DNA of 64,000 nt from Cupriavidus pinatubonensis (GCF_019602855.1 NZ_CP080766.1:496001-560000); one strand, 5' to 3'; counted from the stretch's first letter, positions 43,614-53,448 are shown. Notes: a model not told the origin generated them from the letters alone. A program made the numbers and translations.

Positions 43614-44380
43614 AGCTGGAATTGTTGATGCCCGTGCTGGGCCTGCAGGCCCTGCTTGGCGCGGGAACGTATTTTCAGACGGTGACGGGTTTCGGGCTCG
43701 GCATGATCGTGATGGGCGCGACCAGCGGGCTGGGCCTCGCGCCGGTGGCCACGGTGGCTGCCGTGGTGAGCCTGGTGACGCTGGCCAACAGTGCGTTCGC
43801 ACTGCCGGGCAAGATGCAGCATATCGACTGGCGCGCGGTGTTTGCCGCGGCCATCGGCATCCTGCCGTCCGTGGTTGCCGGCGTGCTGCTGCTCGACTAT
43901 CTCAGCAGCACCGCGGCCACGCTGCTGCAGTTGCTGCTTGGCGCAGTGATCCTGTATGGCGGCCTGAGCGCGGCGCTGCGCCCCGAGCCGCTGCCGCGAC
44001 GCTCCGGCGATAGCAGCTTTCTCGTGAGCGGCATATTCGGCGGCCTGCTGAGCGGTATGTTCGGCGTGTCCGGCCCGCCGCTAATTTTCCAGTTCTACCG
44101 CCAGCCCATGAAGCCGGTGGAGATCCGCTGCGCGCTGATCCTGGTCTTTACCGTGACCTCCAGCGTGCGCACCCTCTTCTCGGCCTGGCAGGGCCAGCTC
44201 GACGCGCAGATCTGCCTGCAGGCTGCCATTGCCGTGCCTGTGGTGGTGCTGGCCACGGTGCTGGGACGGCGGTTTCCGCCGCCCTTCTCTCCCACCACCA
44301 CGCGGCGCATCGCGTTTGGGGTGTTGATGGGCATTGGGGCGAGCCTGATGGTGCCGGCATTGGTCAGCCAGCTCGGCTGA
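43610..44380 (+). CDS. TauE/SafE-family exporter, 256 aa
   Basis: A membrane protein with about eight helices of the sulfite exporter TauE/SafE family. It starts LELLMPVLGLQALLGAGTYFQTVTGFGLGM, with internal repeats seen again in GIFGGLLSGMFGVSGPPLIFQFYRQP. ATG 43610 overlaps the pta stop, so translation is coupled. In this position it probably exports the sulfite released by Xsc, or takes part in sulfonate traffic. Confidence 0.88.
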   Translation: MKLELLMPVLGLQALLGAGTYFQTVTGFGLGMIVMGATSGLGLAPVATVAAVVSLVTLANSAFALPGKMQHIDWRAVFAAAIGILPSVVAGVLLLDYLSSTAATLLQLLLGAVILYGGLSAALRPEPLPRRSGDSSFLVSGIFGGLLSGMFGVSGPPLIFQFYRQPMKPVEIRCALILVFTVTSSVRTLFSAWQGQLDAQICLQAAIAVPVVVLATVLGRRFPPPFSPTTTRRIAFGVLMGIGASLMVPALVSQLG

Positions 44381-44557
44381 GCGAGAGCTGTCGGGGAACC
44401 CATTCGGGTGAGGCGAATTCCCGGCACCTGTCGCTGCGTTCCAGTCTGTTCAGGACAAGTCTTCAAAGAATTCAACACGCGAAGTACCGCGAGAAGCCAA
44501 TAATGCCTGGGATGTCCATCGCATGCTGCCCTCCCCAGGGCAGGACACAGGACGGCC

Positions 44558-47500
44558 ATGCAAAAGAACAAGACGAAGTTGCAGCACCGCCTGGTGCTGC
44601 GTCCCATGCCACGGGCAATTCGTGCCGCGTGCCATCTCGCGGGCTCGCGCCATGTGCTGTACCTGTTCGTGGGCGGCATGTTTGCCGGCCTGGTGCCGGA
44701 AGCCGAAGGACAGACGCCATGCGCGACCGTCGGCACAGGCCAGGTTTCCGCAACCGATACCTGCACGGTCCCCCCATCGACCGTGATCGGAACCACGGTG
44801 GCAAACCCCGTCGCCGTGACCGGCACGGGAGCGGCTGCCAACGTCACCGGACAGGCATTGACGCTGAACCTCGGCGTCGCCAACGCCGGCGGGGCCAATG
44901 CGCAAGGTGGTGCCAGCATCCAGCTCACGGGTGGCCAGGTCATGACCACATCGAACACGGCTGCGACGGCCAACGGGCAGACCGGCTTGCTTGCGAGCGG
45001 CGCGCTCAGCGCAATCAGCGCCAACGGGACCACCATCACCATGACGCCGGCGGCGGGGATCAACCTGACCGCCGCGCGCGCCGTCGATGGCGGGACCGTG
45101 ACGCTCACCGATCTCGCCATCAACATCGGCAGTGCCGGCAGCGGCCGGAACTTTAACCATGGCCTGGTGGCAAGCGGCGCGAACAGCAATGTGTTCGCGA
45201 CAGGCGTCAACGTTACCGCGCTTTCCAACTTCTCGCAGGCGGCGCGTGCGGAACTGGCCGGCACCGTCACCGTGACCGGAGGCTCGCTGACCGCCACGGG
45301 AACGGGTAGCGCTGCGACTGGTCCCGTGGCGGCCGCCGGGGCATTTTCAGGCGGGCAACTGAACATCCGTGGCGGCACATCGCTCAATGGCGGAGCCGCG
45401 ACCGAGGCCTATGGCCTGTACGTGAAGGATGCTGGCTCGGCGGCCACGGTGTCCGATGCCACCATCAAGACAGATGTCCGTGCGATCGGTGTACTGGCCG
45501 ACGCGGGTGCCACGGCCACCCTGACAAACAGCACCGTGCAGGCAGGCACTGCGCGCGGCGTCTGGGCCAAGGGCAACGCCACGATTGGCCTGATCAACAC
45601 CAATGTCACCTCGCAGAGCTATGCGGTCACGAGCGGGGAAGGCGGCGGCATTACGGTCAATGGCGGTACCTTGTCCGGCTCGGGCCAGGTGCCGACGGTA
45701 TCGGCCGGATCAACCGTCGGCATCGCCACGATCACGACCCAGAACACGGCGATCGTCAGCAACGGCAGCGCCAACGCGGCTGGGGTCTATGCAAATACGG
45801 GATCGCTCATCACGCTCAACGGCGGCACCGTCGACACCTTCGGCTCGCTCGACCGCGGACAGACACCCAATGCGCTGGCGGCGGTCAATCCGGGCGCACA
45901 ACTGGTCGCCAACGATGTCAGCGTGCGCACGCACGGCGAGCGCGCACTGGGCGTGGCCGCGGACGATGGCGGCACCATCACGCTGAACCGCACCACCGTC
46001 ACGACCGACAGCCTGCGCGCACTGGGCATCTATGCGGGCGTCGATCCGACCAAGCCCGGCGCGGCGGCGGTCATCGCCACTGCGAGCCGCGTCGAGACAT
46101 CTGGGCAGTTTGCACATGGCGCCCAGGCACAGGCACGGACCAACCTCGATATTCCCGCGACCATTACGCTGAATGACAACAGCACGGTTACCACGCATGG
46201 CGATGGAGCGGTCGGGCTGCGGGCGGTCCTGAAAGGCAAGATTGACGCGACACAAAGCAGCGTCGTGACGGAAGGCGCGGCCGCGCACGGCATGCTGGCA
46301 CTCGGTGAACAAAGCCTTGTGACGCTCAACGGCGCCACCGTCACCGCCGGCGGCATCAATGCGCATGGCGGGATCGCGCAGGACGGCGGCATCATCACCG
46401 GCACGAATGCTGCCGTGACGGCTAACGGTGCCAATGCGGCGGCGCTCTTCGTCGCCGGAGAGCTCAGCCCGTCCAGCGCGGGCTTCACCTCGTCCACGCT
46501 GCGCAATACCAGCGGTCCGACCATTGCGGTGGGCGGCAACGGCACCATCAGCCTGTCGGGCTCCACCGTTTCCGGCAGCGGCGAATGGCTGCGTGTGGGC
46601 ACTATCGCCGATTTCCCCTCGCTGCCCGCCGCTGAAGACCCCATCGCGCGGCCTCAACCGCTTCCGCCCGATGACGCGGTCCCGTTGCTCGCCACGCTGG
46701 CGCTGTCGCCAGGCGTCGTCGCCATGAAAACGCCGCTGGCGACCGCCGGTGGCGCCATCCTTGACGTGTCCGCGTCCACACTGACCGGTGCGGCTACTAC
46801 GCTGCCCGGCAGCACCTCCACGGTGACCGCACGCGATGGCACGGTGTGGAACATGACCGGCAACTCGAACCTCACCAATCTCACCAACGATGCGAGCCGG
46901 ATCCTTTTCTCCGCACCGGTGGCGGGCGCATTCAAGACGCTGACCGTCACGCGCTATACCGGCGCCAACGGTGGCGTGGTCGGCCTCAACACGGTGCTGG
47001 CGGCGGACAACTCGCCGTCCGACACGGTCGTGATCGACGGCGGCACGGCAGGCGGCCAGACCGGCCTGCGCATCACCAATGCCGGCGGTGCGGGCGCCGT
47101 GACGACCGCCAACGGTATCCTGGTAGTCAACACCGCCAACGGCGGCGCAACGCAGCCCGATGCTTTCCGGCTCGACGGCCGCGCGGTGGCCGGCCCCTAC
47201 GAATATCGCCTGTTCCGCAGCAGCGTGGATGGCACCAATGCCGATGCGTGGTACCTGCGCTCGGAGAAGACACCCCCTCCTGCCCCGCCAGCGCCACCAG
47301 ACCCGCTCTATCGCCCCGAAGTCGCCGCGTACCTGGCCAACCAGCGCCTGGCGGGACAGATGTTCGTGCACAGCCTGCACGACCGTCTGGGCGAGCCGCA
47401 GTATGTCGAAGACCAGGGCTTCGACCATGAAGAAGACAAGCCGCGCAGCGGCTGGCTGCGCGTGGTCGGGAGGTGGGAAGGCAGCCACAGCAAGGATGGC

Positions 47501-48262
47501 AATTTCAAGGTCGATACCGATTCGTTCCTGCTCCATGGCGGCGTGGAACTCGCCAAATGGAAGGTGGCGCGCGAGGAAGACCGCGTCCACCTGGGGTTGA
47601 TGGCTGGCTATGGCTACGCCCGCAGCAATGCCGAGGCCGCCGCCAACCCCGCCCGTGCCCACGGCACCGTCGAAGGATTCAGCCTGGGCGCCTACGGCAC
47701 GTGGTACCAGAACGACGAGCACAAGCTCGGCACCTATGTCGATACCTGGTTCCAGTACGGCTGGTTCAACAACAAGGTTGAAGGCGACCAGCTTCCGACG
47801 GTGAGCTATCACGCACAGGGATGGGCAATATCGGGCGAAGTCGGCTATGCGATGCCGACGCGCTACGACTGGGTGATTGAACCGCAAGCCCAACTCATCT
47901 ACGTCAGCTATGGCGAGGACGACATCACCGAGCCCAATGGCACCCACGTGAGCGGTGCGGACTCGAACGGGTTGATCACCCGGCTCGGCGTGCGCGTGCA
48001 TCGCACCTTCATCCGCGAGGACCGTCGCAAGCTGCAGCCGTACGTGACCCTGAACTGGTGGCACACCAGCACGGACAGCAACATCTCGTTCAATCAGCTT
48101 CCGCTGGGCAGCCTCTATCCCTCAAACCGGTATGAACTGAAGCTGGGCCTGAATGCCGATCTCGGCAAGCGCTGGACCGGCTGGGCGAATGTCGCCGGCG
48201 CCTGGGGCGCGCAAAGCTACCACCAGTACGCCGCGCGCGTCGGGGTGAAGTACACATGGTAG
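44558..48262 (+). CDS. Large autotransporter, 1234 aa
   Basis: A type Va autotransporter. A long signal region of about 53 residues carries a basic first half (MQKNKTKLQHRLVLRP) and the hydrophobic core VLYLFVGGMFAGLVP. The passenger of about 850 residues is built from short beta-helix rungs rich in Thr, Asn and Gly (VNGGTLSGSG, LNGGTVDTFG, LNDNSTVTTHG). A Pro-rich linker (KTPPPAPPAPPDPLYRPEV) near residue 910 leads to the C-terminal beta-barrel, ending KYTW. The region before the linker (LAADNSPSDTVVIDGG; DAWYLRS) resembles that of the autotransporter at 1990-4764. No enzyme motif is seen. Confidence 0.9.
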   Translation: MQKNKTKLQHRLVLRPMPRAIRAACHLAGSRHVLYLFVGGMFAGLVPEAEGQTPCATVGTGQVSATDTCTVPPSTVIGTTVANPVAVTGTGAAANVTGQALTLNLGVANAGGANAQGGASIQLTGGQVMTTSNTAATANGQTGLLASGALSAISANGTTITMTPAAGINLTAARAVDGGTVTLTDLAINIGSAGSGRNFNHGLVASGANSNVFATGVNVTALSNFSQAARAELAGTVTVTGGSLTATGTGSAATGPVAAAGAFSGGQLNIRGGTSLNGGAATEAYGLYVKDAGSAATVSDATIKTDVRAIGVLADAGATATLTNSTVQAGTARGVWAKGNATIGLINTNVTSQSYAVTSGEGGGITVNGGTLSGSGQVPTVSAGSTVGIATITTQNTAIVSNGSANAAGVYANTGSLITLNGGTVDTFGSLDRGQTPNALAAVNPGAQLVANDVSVRTHGERALGVAADDGGTITLNRTTVTTDSLRALGIYAGVDPTKPGAAAVIATASRVETSGQFAHGAQAQARTNLDIPATITLNDNSTVTTHGDGAVGLRAVLKGKIDATQSSVVTEGAAAHGMLALGEQSLVTLNGATVTAGGINAHGGIAQDGGIITGTNAAVTANGANAAALFVAGELSPSSAGFTSSTLRNTSGPTIAVGGNGTISLSGSTVSGSGEWLRVGTIADFPSLPAAEDPIARPQPLPPDDAVPLLATLALSPGVVAMKTPLATAGGAILDVSASTLTGAATTLPGSTSTVTARDGTVWNMTGNSNLTNLTNDASRILFSAPVAGAFKTLTVTRYTGANGGVVGLNTVLAADNSPSDTVVIDGGTAGGQTGLRITNAGGAGAVTTANGILVVNTANGGATQPDAFRLDGRAVAGPYEYRLFRSSVDGTNADAWYLRSEKTPPPAPPAPPDPLYRPEVAAYLANQRLAGQMFVHSLHDRLGEPQYVEDQGFDHEEDKPRSGWLRVVGRWEGSHSKDGNFKVDTDSFLLHGGVELAKWKVAREEDRVHLGLMAGYGYARSNAEAAANPARAHGTVEGFSLGAYGTWYQNDEHKLGTYVDTWFQYGWFNNKVEGDQLPTVSYHAQGWAISGEVGYAMPTRYDWVIEPQAQLIYVSYGEDDITEPNGTHVSGADSNGLITRLGVRVHRTFIREDRRKLQPYVTLNWWHTSTDSNISFNQLPLGSLYPSNRYELKLGLNADLGKRWTGWANVAGAWGAQSYHQYAARVGVKYTW

Positions 48263-48492
48263 CGATGCATCGACCACGTCAAGAACGTGAACGGCAAATA
48301 GGGCCGCAACAGAAGCGCATGCTGCGCTGAAGCTGCTGGCGCAGGTCTGCCAGTGCGCGTCAGGCGCACCGACCCGGTTGCGCAGCCGGGCGGTGAAGCG
48401 TTCGGCATCCTGCTCCCGGCAACAGCACGGCCTGGCGCTGCAGGCCCAGGCACGACACACGTATCGCGTTCGCGGCCCGCGAACGAACGGCT

Positions 48493-49794
48493 TCAGGCCA
48501 CTGTCCCCGCGGGTTGCGCCAGCGGCGCCGAATCCTGCTCTTCTCCACCGCCAGCCTGTCCGAGATCCATCCCGGTCGTCTCGGGCAGCAGCAGCGCGGC
48601 CATCACGACCATCACGTAGCCCACCCCGGCGACAATCGCAATCGCGGTCGGCAAAGACGTGTGCCCGGAACTCAGCCACCCCACCGACAGCGGGAACAGC
48701 GAGCCGATCACGCGCCCGGCGTTGTACGACACGCCGTATCCCGTCGCACGGATATCGTTGGGAAACGATTCCGAAATCGTCGCGCCGATGCCCGAGAATA
48801 CGCCCTGCATCAGGATCCCCAGCGGGAAGCCGAGGAACAGCATCGACGTGTTCGACACCGGGATCACCATATAGACCAGCGCGGCCACGAAGGCCCCCGC
48901 CGCGAACACTATATAGGTCAGCCTGCGGCCCCAGCGATCCGTCGCGTAGGCGCCCGCCACATAGCCGATCAGTGACCCGATGATCGTCACCGCCAGATAG
49001 GAACTGGTGCCGAACACCGATAGCCCGCGCTCGGTCTTGAGGAAGGTCGGTAGCCACGTGGCGATCGCGTAGTACGCACCGAGCATGCCGCCCGAGAGCA
49101 GACTGCACAGCAGGGTCTTGGACAGCAGCGGACCACGGAACAGCCGGCCCAGGCCTGCCAGCGCCGTCCCCTGCCGGCCAGCCGCGCGGCTCTTCAGGAA
49201 TACCTCTGGCTCCTCCAGATTGCGGCGCAGGTAGATCACCACCAGTGCGGGCAGGATGCCGAGGAAGAAGCAGACGCGCCACGCCGTTTCGGCCGGCAGC
49301 ATGCTGAACGTGAGCGCGTAGACGATGGCCGCCGCGCCCCAGCCGAACGAGTAGCTGCTCGCGGTGAAGCCCGAGTATTTGCCGCGATGCGCGGGGTTGC
49401 GGATCATCTCCGTCACCAGCACCATGCACAGCGACGATTCGCCGCCGAAGCCCAGGCCCTGGATCATGCGGAACAGCATGAGTTGTTCCGGTGACTGCGC
49501 CAGCCCGCACAGGAAGCAGGCGATGGCGAACACGATAATGGTCCAGCGCAGCACCCGCACGCGGCCGTAGCGGTCGGCCAGGATGCCGGCCCCGATCGCA
49601 CCGACCAGCGACGACACCAGCGTCCACGTGACGATAGCGCCCGCGGTCGACTTGCTCATGCCCCACTGCCCCAGCAGCGTGGAGATGAGGAAGGAATAGA
49701 TCATGAAGTCGAATACATCGACCGCATGTCCTAGGAAAGCGCCATAGAAGCCCTTGCGCTCCATGCGCGACAAATCGCGGAACCAGTCAAACAT
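48493..49794 (-). CDS. MFS transporter of the GTATAC-linked gene set, 433 aa
   Basis: A 12-helix major facilitator. It starts with MERKGFYGAFLGHAVDVFDFMIYSFL, and motif A reads GAGILADRYGRVRVLR. RMIQGLGFGGESSLCMVLV follows, and the second half has AGAYATDRWGRRLTYI. It resembles carboxylate and aromatic-acid importers. It lies 29 bp after the amidase stop on the same strand and probably shares its promoter near 51401. It probably imports the amidase substrate or a related compound. Confidence 0.87.
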   Translation of the reverse strand: MFDWFRDLSRMERKGFYGAFLGHAVDVFDFMIYSFLISTLLGQWGMSKSTAGAIVTWTLVSSLVGAIGAGILADRYGRVRVLRWTIIVFAIACFLCGLAQSPEQLMLFRMIQGLGFGGESSLCMVLVTEMIRNPAHRGKYSGFTASSYSFGWGAAAIVYALTFSMLPAETAWRVCFFLGILPALVVIYLRRNLEEPEVFLKSRAAGRQGTALAGLGRLFRGPLLSKTLLCSLLSGGMLGAYYAIATWLPTFLKTERGLSVFGTSSYLAVTIIGSLIGYVAGAYATDRWGRRLTYIVFAAGAFVAALVYMVIPVSNTSMLFLGFPLGILMQGVFSGIGATISESFPNDIRATGYGVSYNAGRVIGSLFPLSVGWLSSGHTSLPTAIAIVAGVGYVMVVMAALLLPETTGMDLGQAGGGEEQDSAPLAQPAGTVA

Positions 49795-49823
49795 GATCCC
49801 TCCCTATGTTGTGTGTGGGGGTC

Positions 49824-51320
49824 TTAGTGGTGGAGGTTCGCCGGCAGCGTGGACGGCCGCGGTGGTGGCCGGAAAGCGTAGCCTGCGTCTTCGAGCAGCG
49901 TGGCGAACCGCAGTGCGGTGAGATCCTGGTAGCGGCCGGCAACGATCTGCACGCCGACGGGCAGGCCGTTCGAGGCCGGCCCGATCGGCGCGACGGCCGA
50001 AGGCAGCCCGCACAGCCCGGAATGGCCGGCCCAGAACAGCTGCGTGGTCATCGGTTGCGATTGGCCGTTCACGTCAAGCATGCGTGTCCATGGTTCACCC
50101 GCTTCGTTCAGCGTGAAAGCGGTTGTCGTCGCGGCAGGACACAGCAGCACGTCATGGTCGGCAAAGAGCTGGCGCCACGCGGCCGCGAAACGTTCGCGCG
50201 CAGCCTGCAGGCGCAGCCAGTCGCGATGGCTCAGCGTTGCACCGGTGTATTGCAGCGTGGAATAAGAGGCATCGCCTGCGGCGGCATTGGCCGCGCGGTC
50301 GAGCGCATCGGCATATGCCGCGTCATCCATATGCAGCGAGGTGGCCGCGCGCAGCAACGTCACGTAGGCATGCCATAGCTCGGCGGCGTCGAAGTCCGGC
50401 CGCGCGTGCCATGCCACGCGCGCGCCTTGTTGCGCGAGCCAATGGCCAAGCTGCTCGATCTGCGTGGCGACTGCGCTGTCGGCTTCGGCCTGCGGATGGC
50501 TCGGCAGCACGGCAACGCGGAAATCGGCGAGCCGCCGATGCGGGCACGCGGGCAGTTCGAGGCGGTATGCCATCTCCTGGTCACCGTACGGGCCGGCAAT
50601 GGCACGCAGCACGGGTTCAAGATCGCGCGCGCTGCGGGCCAGAGGCCCGGCCACGTTGATGTCCTGTTCGCCGAAGCGCGCCGGGCCGGTGCCATGGCCG
50701 GCCAGCGGCACCAGTCCATGGCTAGGCTTGAGCGAGAAGATGCCGCAGTAGTGGGCCGGGTTGCGCAGCGAGGAACCAATGTCCGAACCGACATCGAACG
50801 CCGACAGTCCCGCACACACAGCCGCAGCACTCCCGCCGGACGAGCCGCCCGGCGTACGCGACGGGTCGTGCGGATTGCGGGTCGTGCCGTAGATCTCGTT
50901 GTAGCTCTGCCAGTCCCGCAGGCCGAGCGGGACGTTGGTCTTGCCGAGCAGGATCGCGCCGGCATCGCGCAGACGCTGCACCACTACCGCATCGCGCCGG
51001 GCCACGTGGCCGCGAAGAGCCGGGTTGCCGCAAGTGGTCGGCCAGCCAGCCACGTCGAACGATTCCTTGATGGAGAACGGCACGCCGTCGAGGACCCCAC
51101 GCGCCTGTCCCGCGCTGCGGCGACGGTCGCTCTCCTGCGCGGCGGCGCGGGCGGCATCGAAGTCAGACACCACGAGTGCGTTGATGACTCCATGCCACGC
51201 GTGCCACGCAGCCTCGCAAGCCTGCACCAGTTCCACCGCCGATACCTCGCCATCGGCCAACCATTGCGCCATCTTCCACAACGGCGCAAGGCCGGTTTTG
51301 CTCCGGTCGGGCAGATTCAC
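49824..51320 (-). CDS. Amidase-signature hydrolase, 498 aa
   Basis: An amidase-family enzyme of the GatA/6-aminohexanoate cyclic-dimer hydrolase type. The Ser-cisSer-Lys triad is visible: K85 (PFSIKESF), the cis-Ser in GGSSGGSAAAV (159-169) and the nucleophile at S184 in DIGSSLR. The last motif is usually DxGGS, so S183 replaces a glycine. No signal peptide is seen, so it should be cytoplasmic. A GTATAC site lies about 80 bp upstream. It would release ammonia or an amine from an amide; the substrate is unknown. Confidence 0.87.
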   Translation of the reverse strand: MNLPDRSKTGLAPLWKMAQWLADGEVSAVELVQACEAAWHAWHGVINALVVSDFDAARAAAQESDRRRSAGQARGVLDGVPFSIKESFDVAGWPTTCGNPALRGHVARRDAVVVQRLRDAGAILLGKTNVPLGLRDWQSYNEIYGTTRNPHDPSRTPGGSSGGSAAAVCAGLSAFDVGSDIGSSLRNPAHYCGIFSLKPSHGLVPLAGHGTGPARFGEQDINVAGPLARSARDLEPVLRAIAGPYGDQEMAYRLELPACPHRRLADFRVAVLPSHPQAEADSAVATQIEQLGHWLAQQGARVAWHARPDFDAAELWHAYVTLLRAATSLHMDDAAYADALDRAANAAAGDASYSTLQYTGATLSHRDWLRLQAARERFAAAWRQLFADHDVLLCPAATTTAFTLNEAGEPWTRMLDVNGQSQPMTTQLFWAGHSGLCGLPSAVAPIGPASNGLPVGVQIVAGRYQDLTALRFATLLEDAGYAFRPPPRPSTLPANLHH

Positions 51321-51400
51321 GTCGACTCCTTGTTGTCATCCGTGGCAGTGCACGGTGGGGGCGTTGGGAGAGACTACGGGAGGGACTGCGATGTATTTCG

Positions 51401-51406
51401 GTATAC
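51401..51406. promoter_or_regulatory. GTATAC-type site upstream of amidase-MFS unit
   Basis: CGGTATACTATATT lies about 80 bp before the amidase start in an AT-rich patch. It matches the GTATAC core repeated at the promoters of this gene set and is typical of operators of FCD-type GntR regulators. Confidence 0.6.
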
Positions 51407-51579
51407 TATATTCACTTTTTCACGAACGGCAAGACGATTCTGGACGGATCAATACGCTTGGCGCGCTAAGACGTCAGAAAGGAGAGCGATACGGGGAGCG
51501 GGGCGGCAGTAAGAACGCTGCCGGAAGGGGTGTTGGCCGCAGCAGCGTGGCAGCCAACGATGGTAACCGGACGATCAGA

Positions 51580-51756
51580 TCAGCAGTGATGACGGCGCTG
51601 CACATGGCCGCCCAGCGCCAGGAAGAACCGGCCGATATCCCGCAGCTTCAGCGGCACGAGCGGTGTCGCATGTCGCACTGCATCGCGTGCCGCGTAGTAG
51701 CGAAGCAGTTGCTGGCCGACCGGTTGCGAGAGATAGCGTTGCTCGGGAGACTTCAT
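51580..51756 (-). CDS. Possible small protein, 58 aa
   Basis: An open frame from ATG 51756 (MKSPEQRYLSQPVGQQLLRYYAARDAVR) to TGA at 51580. It has a weak ribosome-binding site, but a GTATAC site lies about 32 bp upstream at 51788-51793 and the frame is plausible protein (basic, helical, Tyr-rich). I do not recognise it. It lies between the amidase and the GntR regulator and reads in the same direction as both. Confidence 0.4.
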   Translation of the reverse strand: MKSPEQRYLSQPVGQQLLRYYAARDAVRHATPLVPLKLRDIGRFFLALGGHVQRRHHC

Positions 51757-51787
51757 GGTAAATCCCAATTGAATCAAATTGACTACA

Positions 51788-51793
51788 GTATAC
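51788..51793. promoter_or_regulatory. GTATAC-type site upstream of possible small gene
   Basis: CAGTATACATTAA lies in an AT-rich patch about 32 bp before the 58-residue frame starting at 51756. It has the core shared with the other promoters of this region. Confidence 0.5.
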
Positions 51794-51907
51794 ATTAATT
51801 GGTGCAGTGCGCCATAAAGTGGGGCGCAATGCACTGTTGCAGGGCGCGAAATGGCCGGTTGGGCGATGGAGAAACGATGCTCCTTTCAATATAGCCGGGT
51901 TATCGTG

Positions 51908-52631
51908 CTTGGCAGGCGCCGCTGTTTCGCCGGCGTAGCCGGCGACCTCCTTTTGTCCGAGCGACAAAAGGAGGCAAAAGCGCGTCAGGCTTGCCCTAAC
52001 GGGCGAATATTTATCGTAGTGGGCTGAGGGTGTTGTACGGGTATGGGCTTCAGAGTCTTTCTGGCTGCCTGCCGCGTGGTGCACCACCGTGGTCAGAATT
52101 ACAGCGCTGATTGAACGAGCCCCGAAACTGTCCGTGGACCCTGCTGCTGGCGATATCGTGTGATCGCCTTCGGCTGCGCTACGCGCAGAGCTCAAGTCTG
52201 AGCGCGAAAGGCCCAGGGCAAACCACGCCTCGGTGACAGGCCAGGGCATTGCATGCGAAGTAGAGAGACTGTGGGAGGGAGAGGGAAGAAAGCGGACCTC
52301 GGGCGTCAGCATCGTTGATGAGCTTGCACCCAGACGACGACGTGCGCGCAGCGCAGCCGAAGGCGTCCCACCACTGACCTGGTTGAAACGCTGTACCCGA
52401 GTCCAACTTGGGGATCGTTCAAAAGCCGTGCCGCGCCAGGCACAGGTTCTGAATCACATAGCGTGAGCAGGCTTGAACGATTACCACGCCTCGCGAGACC
52501 AAAGCCACTTGATAACAAGAAGCGTACCGTTGATGACCAGCCGCCAGGCGACGCGTTCTTTGGTTACTTTCTGTCGCTCGGACAGAAAGTGACTCGCCGG
52601 CTACGCCGGCGAAACAGCGGCGCCTGCCAAG
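51908..52631. repeat. Noncoding segment bounded by 38-bp perfect inverted repeats
   Basis: Positions 51908-51945 and 52594-52631 are exact inverted copies of 38 bp. Just inside each arm is a similar small hairpin (TTTTGTCCGAGCGACAAAA at 51951 and a TTTCTGTC/GACAGAAA version near 52569-52589). The 650 bp between hold no convincing gene. Such CTTTTGTC-type hairpins are dispersed repeats in Burkholderiales intergenic DNA. This could be a nonautonomous mobile element or two inserted copies of one repeat; I see no clear target-site duplication. Confidence 0.65.
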
Positions 52632-52681
52632 AACGACGCCCCGCCATTCACCGAAGAATCCAAAAGATCCCGCCAAAACCC

Positions 52682-53407
52682 TCAAGCCACCTGCACCTGC
52701 CCCCCACCACCCTGCCCTTCCACCGGCAAATCCGCCGCCTTCGCAGCACTATAAACATGCCGCGCCGCCAGCAAGGCAGCCAGATCAGCGTCCCCCGCAA
52801 TCACCGCCTGCAGGATCTGGGCGTGCTCATCCCAGTTCTGGCGCGCACGGACCACGTTTGCAGGCCCGAACAGCACGGCGGTGCGCTCGCGCAGCGAGCG
52901 CATCATTTCCTGCAGCACGCTGTTGGCAGCAATCGTACCCAGCACCTCGTGGAAACGGGAATTCAGCGAGAGCAGTTCATCCGCGCGGCCCTGCGCGGCG
53001 GCGTCCATGCCCTGGCGCAGCACGGTTTCCAGTTCGGCGACCAGCGCCGGGTCGCGGCGCTGTGCGGCGAGCTTGGCGTTGAGGCCTTCCAGCGTGGCGC
53101 GTACCTCGACCATCTCGCGCGCGATCACCGGCGACAGGCTCGCCACCGAGGCGCCACGGCGTGGCTCGATCAGTACCAGGCCTTCGCTGGCGAGCGCGCG
53201 CAGCGCCTCGCGCACCGGAATACGCGACACCCCGAGTTCGGCCGACAGCTTGTTCTCCACCAGCCGTTCCCCCGGCGCGAACTTGCCGTTCAGGATGCCC
53301 TCGCGCAGCTTGTCGGTGACAAGGGCGAACAGCGGCGAATGGCTGGCGCCGAGACTAAGCGGCTCGGCAGTCGGAGCAGTCGAGGCAGTGGGCGAAGTGA
53401 GGGCCAT
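52682..53407 (-). CDS. FadR-type GntR transcriptional regulator, 241 aa
   Basis: An N-terminal GntR winged helix (LREGILNGKFAPGERLVENKLSAELGVSRIPVREALRALASEGLV) is followed by a C-terminal all-helical FCD ligand-binding domain. Metal or ligand residues of the FCD type are seen in SLNSRFHEVLG and in ARQNWDEHAQILQAVIAGDADLAALLAARH. Two GTATAC sites lie just upstream (53449 and 53468), and the same core occurs at the promoters of the flanking genes. It is therefore the likely regulator of the whole set, probably a repressor released by a pathway carboxylate. Confidence 0.9.
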   Translation of the reverse strand: MALTSPTASTAPTAEPLSLGASHSPLFALVTDKLREGILNGKFAPGERLVENKLSAELGVSRIPVREALRALASEGLVLIEPRRGASVASLSPVIAREMVEVRATLEGLNAKLAAQRRDPALVAELETVLRQGMDAAAQGRADELLSLNSRFHEVLGTIAANSVLQEMMRSLRERTAVLFGPANVVRARQNWDEHAQILQAVIAGDADLAALLAARHVYSAAKAADLPVEGQGGGGQVQVA

Positions 53408-53448
53408 GGATGAACGGAAGCGAAGCAGGACACGAACTGGCCCTCATT

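Noticed and set aside
45710..48064. A 784-codon minus-strand frame opposite the second autotransporter
   Set aside because: Antisense shadow; composition is untypical and the plus-strand frame has signal peptide, passenger and barrel in order.
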